A stretch of DNA of 54,549 nt from Oscillospiraceae bacterium (GTDB lineage: Bacteria; Bacillota; Clostridia; Oscillospirales; Oscillospiraceae): contig JAILFJ010000095.1 of NCBI GenBank assembly GCA_024697625.1, forward strand, positions 1 to 54,549, written 5' to 3'. Below the pieces are notes generated by a model. It ran no database searches. It was not told the origin of the DNA and saw only the letters and a program-made list of their open reading frames with translations. Of this stretch, positions 24,016 through 32,773 are shown in pieces. How positions within the stretch are numbered: position 1 is the stretch's first letter; each line of letters opens with the position of its first letter. Both the position numbers and the translations under genes were made by a program.

Positions 24016-24053
24016 AGTGAGCCCCCTGTCCGGAAGAATCCAGTACTTCTATC

Positions 24054-24082
24054 AGTATAGCACGTCCAGCCTCCGACCACAA
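24054..24082 (-). promoter_or_regulatory. Promoter of the PAS/PP2C operon
   Basis: TTGTGG (24082-24077) and TATACT (24059-24054) on the minus strand, 17 bases apart, about 40 bases upstream of the PAS gene start. Confidence 0.5.
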
Positions 24083-24117
24083 GCGCAAGATGGTGGCTGA
24101 AAACGTTGACTTTCAGT

Positions 24118-24146
24118 TTGACAGGCAGAACGGAGTATGGTATCGT
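24118..24146 (+). promoter_or_regulatory. Promoter of the phosphoketolase gene
   Basis: TTGACA (24118-24123) and TATCGT (24141-24146), 17 bases apart; transcription would start near 24153, about 70 bases before the ATG. Confidence 0.6.
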
Positions 24147-24220
24147 AGCAGATGCACAGATCCATACAGACAGAACAGAGATCAACCGTATGATTCAAAT
24201 ACAAATAAAGGAGTGAACCA

Positions 24221-26617
24221 ATGAGCGATCAAACCAACCTTTCCTGCACCTGCCCGGAAAAGGGCCCCATCACGGACGAGCTTCTCACCCGCATGAATCA
24301 GTGGTTCCGTGCCGCAAACTATCTGTCCGCAGGACAGCTGTACCTGCTGGACAACCCCCTCCTGCGCAAACCCCTCACCATGGACATGATCAAGAAGAAA
24401 ATCGTCGGACACTGGGGAACCGTACCGGGGCAGAACTTTGTCTTCGTCCACCTCAACCGCGCCATCAAGCGCTATGATCTGGACCTGATTCTGCTCTCCG
24501 GCCCGGGCCACGGCGGCAACTTCTTCATCGCCAACGACTATCTGGACGGGAGCTACTCCGAGGTCTATCCCAACATCTCGGAGGACGAGGACGGCATGAG
24601 GAAGCTCTTCAAGCAGTTCTCCTTCCCAGGCGGCGTTCCCTCCCACTGCGCGCCCGAGACCCCGGGCTCCATCAACGAAGGCGGCGAGCTGGGCTACGGC
24701 ATCGCCCACGCCTTTGGCGCGGTGTTCGACAATCCCGATCTGATCGCCGCTGTGACCGTCGGCGACGGCGAGGCGGAGACCGGACCGCTGGCCACCTCCT
24801 GGCAGTCCAACAAGTTCCTCAACCCCGTCTCGGACGGCGCAGTGCTGCCCATCCTGCACCTGAACGGATACAAGATCGCCAACCCCACCATCTTTGCCCG
24901 CATGAGCCGTCAGGAGATTGTGGACTTCTTCCACGGCTGCGGCTGGGAGCCCTTCTTTGTCGAGGGCGACGACCCCATGACCATGCACCGTCTGATGGCG
25001 GAGACCCTGGACACCGTCATCGAGCGGATCAAGGCCATCCAGCTCCACGCCCGGGAGAACAACGACAGCACCAGACCGGTGTGGCCGATGATCGTCCTGC
25101 GCACCCCGAAGGGCTGGACCGGACCGAAAGTGGTGGACGGCCAGCGCATCGAGGGCAACTTCCTGGCGCATCAGGTCCCCATCTCGATGGCAAAGCCCGC
25201 GGAGCATCTGAAGATCCTGGAGGAGTGGCTCCGCTCGTATCATCCGGAAGAGCTCTTCGACGAGAACGGACGCATTCTCCCCGAGATCAGAGCCCTGGCA
25301 CCCGAGGGGAAAGCCCGCATCGGCGCCAACCCCCACTCCAACGGAGGTCTCCTCCTTCGCGACCTGCGCCTGCCGGACTTCCGCGACTATGCCTTCGACA
25401 CCCAGGGCCACGGCGAGCGGGAAGGCCAGGATATGATCGAGCTGGGCAAATTTGTCCGGGATATCTTCCGCCTGAACGCCGATGCGAAGAACTTCCGCAT
25501 CTTCGGACCGGACGAGACGGCCTCCAACCGCCTCAATGCGGTCTTTGAGGTCGAGAACCGCGACTGGAATGCCGGCCACCTCGACACCGACGACCATCTC
25601 GCCTCGGACGGCCGCGTGATGGACTCCATGCTCTCCGAGCACATGTGCGAGGGCTGGCTGGAGGGCTATCTGCTGACCGGGCGTCACGGCTTCTTCGCTA
25701 CCTATGAGGCCTTTGCCCGCATCATCGACTCGATGGCGGCTCAGCACGCCAAATGGCTGAAGGTCTGCAACCAGCTGCCCTGGCGCGAGGAGCTGGCTTC
25801 CCTGAACCTGATCATGGCCTCCACCGTCTGGCAGCAGGACCACAACGGCTTTACCCACCAGGATCCCGGCTTCATGGACCATATCGCCAACAAGAAGGCG
25901 GACGTGGTGCGCCTGTATCTGCCGCCGGATGCCAACTGCCTGCTCTCGTGCTTTGACCACTGCATCCGTTCCCGCAACTATGTGAACGTCCTGGTGGCCT
26001 CGAAGCATCCGCGCCCCCAGTGGCTCAGCATGCCGGAGGCCGTGAAGCACTGCACCCAGGGGATCGGAATCTGGGACTGGGCCTCCAACGACCAGGGCCA
26101 GGAGCCGGACATCGTTTTCGCCTGCGCCGGTGAGACTCCCACCCTGGAGGCACTGGCTGCGGTATCCATCCTCAACAGCGAGCTGCCCGACGTCAGGATC
26201 CGCTTCATCAATGTGGTGGACCTCTTCAAGCTGCAGCCCTCCACAGAGCATCCCCACGGTCTGACGGATGCGGAGTATGACATCCTCTTCACCCAGGACA
26301 AGCCCGTGCTCTTCGCCTTCCACGGCTACTCGTCGCTGGTGCACGAGCTCACCTACCGCCGCCACAACAACCGCCAGATGCATGTGCGCGGATACAAGGA
26401 AGAGGGCACCATCACCACACCCTTCGACGTGCGCGTACAGAACAATGTGGACCGGTTCCACCTGGTGCAGGAGGCCATCAAGTACCTCCCGCAGCTGGGC
26501 AACCGCGGCGCATATCTCTATCAGCGCATGAGCGACAAGCTGGTCGAACACAAGCAGTACATCCAGCTCCACGGCGAGGACCTCCCCGAGGTCGCCGGCT
26601 GGAAGTGGAAGCGCTGA
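24221..26617 (+). CDS. xfp: Xylulose-5-phosphate/fructose-6-phosphate phosphoketolase
   Basis: A 798-residue thiamine-diphosphate enzyme of normal family length. It splits xylulose-5-P (and often fructose-6-P) with phosphate into acetyl-P and glyceraldehyde-3-P (or erythrose-4-P). Family features include [35 protein letters not shown], the ThDP/Mg motif [27 protein letters not shown], and [26 protein letters not shown] lies before the ATG. It is a single-gene transcript with its own promoter and a strong terminator at 26656, divergent from the PAS/PP2C operon. In this organism it provides acetyl-P from sugars independent of pyruvate. Confidence 0.96.
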   Translation: MSDQTNLSCTCPEKGPITDELLTRMNQWFRAANYLSAGQLYLLDNPLLRKPLTMDMIKKKIVGHWGTVPGQNFVFVHLNRAIKRYDLDLILLSGPGHGGNFFIANDYLDGSYSEVYPNISEDEDGMRKLFKQFSFPGGVPSHCAPETPGSINEGGELGYGIAHAFGAVFDNPDLIAAVTVGDGEAETGPLATSWQSNKFLNPVSDGAVLPILHLNGYKIANPTIFARMSRQEIVDFFHGCGWEPFFVEGDDPMTMHRLMAETLDTVIERIKAIQLHARENNDSTRPVWPMIVLRTPKGWTGPKVVDGQRIEGNFLAHQVPISMAKPAEHLKILEEWLRSYHPEELFDENGRILPEIRALAPEGKARIGANPHSNGGLLLRDLRLPDFRDYAFDTQGHGEREGQDMIELGKFVRDIFRLNADAKNFRIFGPDETASNRLNAVFEVENRDWNAGHLDTDDHLASDGRVMDSMLSEHMCEGWLEGYLLTGRHGFFATYEAFARIIDSMAAQHAKWLKVCNQLPWREELASLNLIMASTVWQQDHNGFTHQDPGFMDHIANKKADVVRLYLPPDANCLLSCFDHCIRSRNYVNVLVASKHPRPQWLSMPEAVKHCTQGIGIWDWASNDQGQEPDIVFACAGETPTLEALAAVSILNSELPDVRIRFINVVDLFKLQPSTEHPHGLTDAEYDILFTQDKPVLFAFHGYSSLVHELTYRRHNNRQMHVRGYKEEGTITTPFDVRVQNNVDRFHLVQEAIKYLPQLGNRGAYLYQRMSDKLVEHKQYIQLHGEDLPEVAGWKWKR

Positions 26618-26655
26618 GCGCAGCCACCCCGGCCCGGAGCGGCCCTGTCTGAGAA

Positions 26656-26700
26656 CAGACCCGTGCGGAACCGGTTTTCAGCCGGCTCCGTACGGGTCTG
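26656..26700 (+). terminator. Intrinsic terminator after phosphoketolase
   Basis: CAGACCCGT-G-CGGA-A-CCGG pairs with CCGG-C-TCCG-T-ACGGGTCTG around a TTTTCAG loop. The stem is about 19 positions long with two mismatches. It is followed by CATAAAAC and not a clean T-run. Confidence 0.6.
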
Positions 26701-26722
26701 CATAAAACATACCTGGAGGCAT

Positions 26723-27352
26723 ATGAAGATGAAAGTGCTTTTGATAAACGGCAGTCCCAACCGGAACGGCTGCACAAACCGGGCGCTGGCCGAGGTGGCG
26801 GACACCCTGAAGAAGGAGGGGATCGACACCGAGATCTTCCAGATTGGAAACCGGCCGGTGTACGGATGCAGCGGCTGCGGGGCCTGTGAGAAAACCGGAC
26901 GCTGTGTGCACGACGACGATGCGGCGAACAGGATCCTGGAGCGGATGAAGGAAGCCGACGGTGTCGTGATCGGCAGCCCGGTATACTATTCCGGAGCCAA
27001 CGGAGCACTCTGCGCGCTGCTTGACCGGGTCTTCTTCGCGGGAGGGAACGAGCTGGTCGGAAAGCCCGCTGCCGCTGTGGTCAGCGCGCGGAGGAGCGGA
27101 ACGACGGCGACCTTCCAGCGGCTGAACCAGTACTTTGCGATCAAGAAGATGCCGATCGTCACGTCACAGTATTGGAACAATGTCCATGGCTATACGCCGG
27201 AGGATGTGGAGCAGGATCTGGAAGGGCTGCAGACGATGCGCACACTGGGCAGAAACATGGCGTGGATGCTGAAGCTCACGGAGAACGGGGCGGCTGCGGG
27301 GATCTGTTTCCCGGAGGCAGAGGAGCCGGTGGCTACGGACTTTATCCGATGA
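26723..27352 (+). CDS. NAD(P)H-dependent flavodoxin-like oxidoreductase (iron-sulfur flavoprotein-like)
   Basis: A 209-residue flavodoxin-fold protein. It starts MKMKVLLINGSPNRNGCTN (FMN phosphate loop) and has a cysteine cluster YGCSGCGACEKTGRCVHDDD near residues 47-66, typical of NADPH-dependent FMN reductase/iron-sulfur flavoprotein relatives. It also has VVIGSPVYYSGANG near residue 82. These cytoplasmic proteins transfer electrons from NAD(P)H to quinones, disulfides or unknown acceptors. TGGAGG precedes the ATG at 26723. The stop overlaps a tiny ORF (ATGA). Confidence 0.85.
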   Translation: MKMKVLLINGSPNRNGCTNRALAEVADTLKKEGIDTEIFQIGNRPVYGCSGCGACEKTGRCVHDDDAANRILERMKEADGVVIGSPVYYSGANGALCALLDRVFFAGGNELVGKPAAAVVSARRSGTTATFQRLNQYFAIKKMPIVTSQYWNNVHGYTPEDVEQDLEGLQTMRTLGRNMAWMLKLTENGAAAGICFPEAEEPVATDFIR

Positions 27353-27417
27353 CGGAAGAGAAAAAAGGAAAACGCCCTCCCGAAGTACAGAAAATGATCC
27401 GGGTGATGCTGCCGTGA
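27349..27417 (+). CDS. Possible 22-residue coupling ORF
   Basis: An ATG overlaps the stop of the flavoprotein gene (ATGA) and the reading frame ends in a stop overlapping the GTG start of the next gene (GTGA). It encodes a lysine-rich peptide, MTEEKKGKRPPEVQKMIRVM plus two more residues. There is no good ribosome binding site of its own; it may serve only to couple translation of its neighbours. Low confidence that a functional peptide is made. Confidence 0.3.
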   Translation: MTEEKKGKRPPEVQKMIRVMLP

Positions 27418-28031
27418 TCAGACGATACAGCAACAGACGCGTGCGGAGGATCCTGGACGACAATTCCGCACTGATCGAGAGCATCTGCGCTTCCTGCCGG
27501 CTGACGCCGGCCTGCCTGAGGGCGATTCTGCTGATGGAGCTGCCGGAGATCAATCTCTCGGATACCCTCGCGGATCTGCTCGTCAGCCTGAACTGGCAGA
27601 GATATTCGCGCTTCGGGAACTTTGTCCTGGATCGCCATACGCGGAATCCGCTGCATAAATTCGACAGCTCGACAGGCTACGGGCAGATCTTCGCACAGGT
27701 GGCGATCGAGGCGATCCTGTTCGCCGAGAGCGAGGGGATCCCGGTGCTTCTCGGCATTCCCGGCGAGCTGCTTCCCTTCAACCCGGACGATCTGAAGCTG
27801 GTATGGAGCAGGCTCCATCGGGACAGGGTCTTCAATCTCTCCTGCGCGGCACTGAATCTGATCCACGCGGCCTTTCAGATGACGGGACGGATCGACGTCG
27901 AAGGCTGCAGCGAGGAGGAGAAGAAGCTGATTTTTTCCCGATACAACGGAAATGTGCGAAAGATCACTCCCTACGGGGAGCGGGCGTATCAGCGCTATCT
28001 GGAGTGCGGCGGCAGCCCTTCGGAAGCCTGA
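27414..28031 (+). CDS. Uncharacterised protein, possibly lysozyme/transglycosylase fold
   Basis: A 205-residue protein that I cannot assign firmly. The pattern resembles lysozyme-like enzymes: an early helix with a candidate acidic residue (LRAILLMELPEINLSD), then SSTGYGQIFAQVAI at the place of the usual GxxQI motif. Near the end comes FSRYNGNVRKITPYGERAYQRY, similar to the AYN-G-...-Y motif of lytic transglycosylases. It has no signal peptide and begins with an arginine-rich stretch. The GTG start at 27414 overlaps the preceding tiny ORF. If the fold is right, it would need export by another route or act inside. Confidence applies mostly to it being a gene. Confidence 0.65.
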   Translation: MIRRYSNRRVRRILDDNSALIESICASCRLTPACLRAILLMELPEINLSDTLADLLVSLNWQRYSRFGNFVLDRHTRNPLHKFDSSTGYGQIFAQVAIEAILFAESEGIPVLLGIPGELLPFNPDDLKLVWSRLHRDRVFNLSCAALNLIHAAFQMTGRIDVEGCSEEEKKLIFSRYNGNVRKITPYGERAYQRYLECGGSPSEA

Positions 28032-28040
28032 CGGCCCGGG

Positions 28041-29060
28041 TCACGGAGACCGCTTCTCAAAGGGGTAGACAAGCCCCCACTGGGCGCGGATCTCATCGCA
28101 CATCTGCAGGACATGGCCGGTCATCGCGTGCGTGACGAGCGGGGATTCGGTCAGCCCTCTGCGGAGACAGTCGTTTACATGGCGGATCTCATACTGATAC
28201 CCCTCGTCGAGAATCCCGGGGACCTGCTGAGGAACCTGAGACATAATCTGCCGCTCCGATCCTCCGCGGCTGATGAAGGCGGATTCGGGCTTCCAGAAAA
28301 CCGGCATCCGAATGCTGCCCTCGGTCCCGTAGATCCAGGCCGTATCGGGCATATCGGTCCGGATGGCGCTGGTCACCGTAAAGAGGGCTCCGTCGTCATA
28401 CCGCCCGATCACGACACTCTGCTCATCCACCTGCAGATGAAGCCGGTCCGTGTCGATCGATGCGAGAGACAGAATCCGCTCCGGTGTCTTTTCATAGACG
28501 AAGCTCACAAAATGGAGCCCGTAGACGCCCACGTCCAGAAGCGCCCCGCCCGCCTGCGCGGGGACGGTCAGGCGTCCCTGATAGCTGTCCGGCACGCGGT
28601 AGGCAAAGGTCGCCTCGATATGCCGGACCTCACCGATCTCGCCTGAGCGGATCACATCCAGCACCTGCTGCATCACGGGGAAAAAGCGCGTCCACATCGC
28701 TTCCATGAGAAAGACCTTATGCTCCTTCGCACAGGCGGTCATCTCGGCCCATTCGGCTGCGGATACCGCTGCGGGCTTTTCAACCAGCACCGGGAAGCCG
28801 GCCTCCAGCGCCCGGAGCGCAAGCTCCTTATGGGCTGAATGCGGGACCGGAATATACATGATATCGATGTCGTCCCGCTTCAGGATCTCTTCATAGGTCA
28901 GAGCCTCACGAATCCCAAAGCGGTCGGCCATCCGCCGGGCGGTCTCCGGCGTCCGTGATGCGACTGCCGCGATCTCGGCGTCCTCCACCTGCCGAAAGCC
29001 CTTCATCCAGCGCTCCAGCAGATTGCCGGCTCCCAGCAGTCCCCAACGTGTTTTCTTCAT
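28041..29060 (-). CDS. Gfo/Idh/MocA-family oxidoreductase
   Basis: A 339-residue NAD(P)-dependent dehydrogenase. The N-terminal Rossmann motif is MKKTRWGLLGAGNLLERW. The conserved EKP of the nucleotide/substrate interface is in FPVLVEKPAAVS. The C-terminal alpha/beta domain begins near residue 125 (EAMWTRFFPVMQQVLDVI), typical of the trans-dihydrobenzenediol dehydrogenase-like or 1,5-anhydrofructose-like subgroup. The substrate is probably a sugar, sugar acid or cyclitol and cannot be chosen from sequence. The ATG at 29060 follows TTGAGGTG. It is convergent with the preceding gene (9-base gap) and divergent from surE. Confidence 0.88.
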   Translation of the reverse strand: MKKTRWGLLGAGNLLERWMKGFRQVEDAEIAAVASRTPETARRMADRFGIREALTYEEILKRDDIDIMYIPVPHSAHKELALRALEAGFPVLVEKPAAVSAAEWAEMTACAKEHKVFLMEAMWTRFFPVMQQVLDVIRSGEIGEVRHIEATFAYRVPDSYQGRLTVPAQAGGALLDVGVYGLHFVSFVYEKTPERILSLASIDTDRLHLQVDEQSVVIGRYDDGALFTVTSAIRTDMPDTAWIYGTEGSIRMPVFWKPESAFISRGGSERQIMSQVPQQVPGILDEGYQYEIRHVNDCLRRGLTESPLVTHAMTGHVLQMCDEIRAQWGLVYPFEKRSP

Positions 29061-29287
29061 CTGATACACCTCAATGCTGTTGTATTCTGCCTGTTTTCCT
29101 GTTCTGCGTATCCGCTCCGTGATGCCGAAGAACTCACAGGCTGATGTTCTTCCGCCCTTCCTGCGCGAAGCGGTTTCGGTCAGAGCTGTTATCTGAACTA
29201 TATCCGAGACGGGACGGAATAGCAAGAGGAAAGCGAGCCTGCGGGGATCTTTTTTTCGCTACATCAATAACGGAAGAGGAAGAGTGC

Positions 29288-30022
29288 ATGAGAAAGAAAA
29301 TCCTGATTGTCAACGATGACGGCATCGCATCGGAAGGGCTGAGAAAGCTGGCGGAGGCTGCCGCCCGTTTCGGACCGGTCTGGGTCGCGGCCCCGACGGA
29401 GCAGTGCAGCGCGATGAGCCAGAGAATCACGGTCTTTGACAAGATTACCGTTGCCCCGTATCCGTTTCCGGCTCCGGTCGAGGCGGCCTGGGCCGTGGGA
29501 GGGACGCCCGCGGACTGCGTCAAGGCCGCGCTGAATTATCTCCTGCCGGAACGGCCTGACCTGGTTATCTCCGGGATCAACAACGGCTATAACACGGGTT
29601 TTGACATCGCGTATTCCGGCACGGTGGGAGCCGCCATGGAGGCGCTGATGCAGGGGATCCCTGCGATGGCTTTCTCAAACGGCTACAACGGCAGCTTTGA
29701 GACGACCGATGCGTACCTGCCTCTTCTGCTGGAGGATCTGATTCAGGACCCTCCGCCGGAGAACGGAATCTGGAACGTGAATTTCCCGGGGATCCCGCTG
29801 GAGGAATGCCAGGGAATACAGAGAGACTGCGCCATCGCCCCGCTACAGCTCTACGGGGACTTTTTCCGACGGGAGGAGCTGGAAGACGGTGCGTTCACAC
29901 TGCACAACCAGGCGATCCTCGCAGTGGCGAAGGATGCGCCGGAGGGGACGGATGTGAGAGCGGTCCTCAGCGGATATGTCTCGGTCGGGACGGTGCGCTG
30001 CAGTGTGCTGACAGGAAGGTAA
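29288..30022 (+). CDS. surE: 5'/3'-nucleotidase SurE
   Basis: A 244-residue SurE phosphatase. The metal-binding start is MRKKILIVNDDGIASEGL, the phosphate loop is PTEQCSAMSQRIT, and SGINNGYNTGFDIAYSGTVG carries the Asn ligand and conserved glycines. It removes phosphate from nucleoside 5'-monophosphates in the cytoplasm with a divalent metal. AGGAAGAG precedes the ATG at 29288; upstream in-frame codons lack this signal. A hairpin follows the stop. Confidence 0.93.
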   Translation: MRKKILIVNDDGIASEGLRKLAEAAARFGPVWVAAPTEQCSAMSQRITVFDKITVAPYPFPAPVEAAWAVGGTPADCVKAALNYLLPERPDLVISGINNGYNTGFDIAYSGTVGAAMEALMQGIPAMAFSNGYNGSFETTDAYLPLLLEDLIQDPPPENGIWNVNFPGIPLEECQGIQRDCAIAPLQLYGDFFRREELEDGAFTLHNQAILAVAKDAPEGTDVRAVLSGYVSVGTVRCSVLTGR

Positions 30023-30035
30023 AAATGCCTGATGA

Positions 30036-30076
30036 GCCTGACACTTTACGGAGTACGGAACCGTGAAGTGTCAGGC
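30036..30076 (+). terminator. Hairpin after surE
   Basis: GCCTGACACTT-TACGG and CCGTG-AAGTGTCAGGC pair over about 15 positions with one mismatch; the 3' flank is TTCTCTG. The remaining spacer to 30284 shows a possible -10 TATACT (30129-30134) but no gene. Confidence 0.55.
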
Positions 30077-30284
30077 TTCTCTGCAAAAAAACATCATTAC
30101 AGGGCTATCATCGGAGATGGCTTTATGCTATACTGTATCATGCGTTATTTTATCTGTGATCCACTGCCACAGAGAATGACCTGCCTGATAAAGTCGGCAG
30201 GCCGTATTCCCGGCAGGCAGGAAACGGGGAGTATCGGCAGCGGGCCGGTTTCCCGATATATGGTATTTTCAGGAGTGAGGCAGA

Positions 30285-32687
30285 TTGGTGTACAAACGGA
30301 GTCTCTCCGCAAAAATCATCCTTCTGGTGGAGATCATACTGCTTCTGTCCAGCGTGCTGTTCTGCGGAGTGTCCATCTACAGAGCCAGGATCGGCATCCG
30401 GAAAGCCATCCAGCAGCGGATGCTGGATATCGCGAACTGTGCCTCGGGATCAGTGAGCGGCGATGTGCTGAAAAGCCTGACCAAAGAGGATGTCGGCAGC
30501 GAAGAGTACAACAGGGTCTATCATACGCTTTCGATTTTCCGTGACAACGTAGAGCTGGAATACGTCTACAGCATCCGGGACGAGGGCAACGGCAGCTTCA
30601 TCTTTACCATCGATCTGGACCCGGAGACACCGGCCAGCTTCGGCGACAGCGTGAAGTATACCGAGGCGCTTGCCAGTGCCGCCAGAGGACAGGCGGCGGT
30701 GGACGAGGTCCCGTATTCGGACGCGTGGGGCGAGTTCTACAGCGCATACAGCCCGGTGCGTGATTCGACCGGCGCGGTGGCAGGCATCATTGCGGTGGAT
30801 TTTTCGGCCGACTGGTTTGAGGATCAGCTCTCGGCACAGACGCGCTCTACCATCCTGAGTTACGGTGCCATCCTGGTTCTCACGCTTTTTGTGGCGGCGT
30901 TTCTGGCCCTTATCACGGTGAGACCGTATGTCCGGATGCATGAGGAACTCCTGAAGGAGAAGGTCAGCGCCGAGAGCGCCAACCGGGCGAAGAGCGATTT
31001 CCTGGCGAACATGTCGCACGAGATCCGCACGCCCATCAACGCAGTGCTCGGCATGAACGAGATGATCCTGCGGGAGAGCCGGCAGGCCCTCGGGATGAGG
31101 GACGGCGGCCGGGAGAACGCCCTGCAGAACATCAGCATCTATGCCGGCGATGTGGAGAGCGCGGGACACAGCCTGCTCGGGATCGTCAACGACATCCTGG
31201 ACTTCTCAAGGATCGAGGCCGGGCGGATGGATCTCGCGGAGGCGCCTTACCAGCTGGGCTCGCTCCTCAACGACGTCAGCAACATGGTGCTCTTCAAGGC
31301 GCAGGAAAAGGGCCTGGACTTTGCCGTCGATGTGGATGAGACGCTCCCGGATCATCTGTGCGGAGACGGGCAGCGCGTGCGGCAGATCTTCACCAACCTC
31401 CTGAACAACGCTGTCAAGTATACGGAACAGGGCTCCGTCCGCCTGACACTGCGCGGGGAGAGGAAGGGCAGCGCCGATCTGGTGCTGAAGGCCTCAGTAG
31501 AGGATACAGGCATCGGAATTCGGGCGGAGGATATGGACAAGCTGTTTACCAAGTTCCAGCGCCTGGATCTGGAGCACAACAGCACCGTCGAGGGCGCCGG
31601 CCTCGGCCTCGCTATTACGAGGCGCCTGCTGGAGCTGATGGGCGGCGGGATCGAGGTGCAGAGCGAGTACGGAAAGGGCTCGGTCTTCCGTGTAACGATT
31701 CCGCAGAAGATCGTCTCGGACGAGGCGGTCGGAGATTTCCAGAAGCGCTTCGAGGCCGCCGCAGCGGAGGCCGAGGGCTACCGGGAGTCCTTCCATGCAC
31801 CTTCTGCGCACGTCCTGATAGTGGACGACACCAGAATGAACCTGACCGTGGCGGTGAACCTCCTGAAGAAAACGCTCCTGCAGATTGACACGGCCGACAG
31901 CGGTGCGGATGCGGTTGCGCTGGCGCAGAAGAAGGTCTACGATGTCATCCTGATGGATCAGCGCATGCCGGAGATGGACGGCACCGAGGCGCTGAATCGG
32001 ATCCGAAACGACGCGGACGGATTAAACCGCCTCACGCCTGTCATCTGCCTGACCGCGGACGCGGTGATCGGGGCGAAGGAGCGGTATCTGGCGGAGGGCT
32101 TTTCGGATTACCTGACCAAACCGATCGACAGCGCGGCGCTGGAGAGAATGCTGAGAAAGTACCTGCCGGCGGAAAAGATCACCGTTGTGTATGAGGAGAA
32201 GAAACCGGAAGAGCCGGGCGCGGGAAAGGGGACGGGCACCTCTCCGGAGGAAACGGCGCTCGAGGCGCTGCGCCCGGCCGGGATCGACCCCGACGTCGGC
32301 CTCGGATACTGCATGAACGACATCGGCTTCTATCTCTCGGTGCTGCGGGACTATGCGGGCAACGCCGGGGAGGCGGGCGAAAGGCTGCAGCGCTTCTGCG
32401 ACAACCGCGACTGGAAGAGCTATGAGATTCAGGTCCACGCCCTGAAGAGCACCTCGAAAACCATAGGCGCGAAGGAGCTCTCGGATGCGGCTTCCTTCCT
32501 GGAAGAGGCTGCGAGTGTGGGAGATGCCGCCGGAATCCGGGAGAGACATGGGGCGATGATGGCACGTTACGAAGCTCTGGTCCGGAGTATCCGGGAAGCG
32601 GTCCCGGGGGCGGAGCCGGATCTCCCGGATGCTGAGATCCTGGAGTTTGAACCGATGGAGTTCGTACCGGACGGTGAGACGGTCTGA
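30285..32687 (+). CDS. Membrane hybrid sensor histidine kinase with REC and HPt (first of three)
   Basis: An 800-residue protein. An N-terminal transmembrane helix (about 10-30) and a second (about 187-210) enclose a ~155-residue extracytoplasmic sensor, probably a Cache-like fold (EYVYSIRDEGNGSFIFTID). Then follow a HisKA dimerisation domain with phospho-accepting His245 (FLANMSHEIRTPINAVLGM), a HATPase domain (N box FTNLLNNAVKYT, G boxes VEDTGIGI and GAGLGLAI), a receiver domain with phospho-Asp558 (ILMDQRMPEMDG) and an HPt domain with His718 (VHALKSTSK). It starts at TTG 30285 or GTG 30288 after AGGAGTGAGG. It is the first of three tandem kinases with near-identical cores; no DNA-binding response regulator is adjacent. 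Confidence 0.9.
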   Translation: MVYKRSLSAKIILLVEIILLLSSVLFCGVSIYRARIGIRKAIQQRMLDIANCASGSVSGDVLKSLTKEDVGSEEYNRVYHTLSIFRDNVELEYVYSIRDEGNGSFIFTIDLDPETPASFGDSVKYTEALASAARGQAAVDEVPYSDAWGEFYSAYSPVRDSTGAVAGIIAVDFSADWFEDQLSAQTRSTILSYGAILVLTLFVAAFLALITVRPYVRMHEELLKEKVSAESANRAKSDFLANMSHEIRTPINAVLGMNEMILRESRQALGMRDGGRENALQNISIYAGDVESAGHSLLGIVNDILDFSRIEAGRMDLAEAPYQLGSLLNDVSNMVLFKAQEKGLDFAVDVDETLPDHLCGDGQRVRQIFTNLLNNAVKYTEQGSVRLTLRGERKGSADLVLKASVEDTGIGIRAEDMDKLFTKFQRLDLEHNSTVEGAGLGLAITRRLLELMGGGIEVQSEYGKGSVFRVTIPQKIVSDEAVGDFQKRFEAAAAEAEGYRESFHAPSAHVLIVDDTRMNLTVAVNLLKKTLLQIDTADSGADAVALAQKKVYDVILMDQRMPEMDGTEALNRIRNDADGLNRLTPVICLTADAVIGAKERYLAEGFSDYLTKPIDSAALERMLRKYLPAEKITVVYEEKKPEEPGAGKGTGTSPEETALEALRPAGIDPDVGLGYCMNDIGFYLSVLRDYAGNAGEAGERLQRFCDNRDWKSYEIQVHALKSTSKTIGAKELSDAASFLEEAASVGDAAGIRERHGAMMARYEALVRSIREAVPGAEPDLPDAEILEFEPMEFVPDGETV

Positions 32688-32773
32688 GTAACGGCAGTGC
32701 GCTCCGGTGACCATCGCTTCTGCGGTGCATGCGGCATCGGAACTGTTCAGAAGGGAAGGGGGGATGAGATCAG

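Noticed and set aside
24182-26572. Minus-strand open frame of about 800 codons opposite phosphoketolase
   Set aside because: Antisense of xfp; no start signal or domain, and the plus strand is a complete phosphoketolase.
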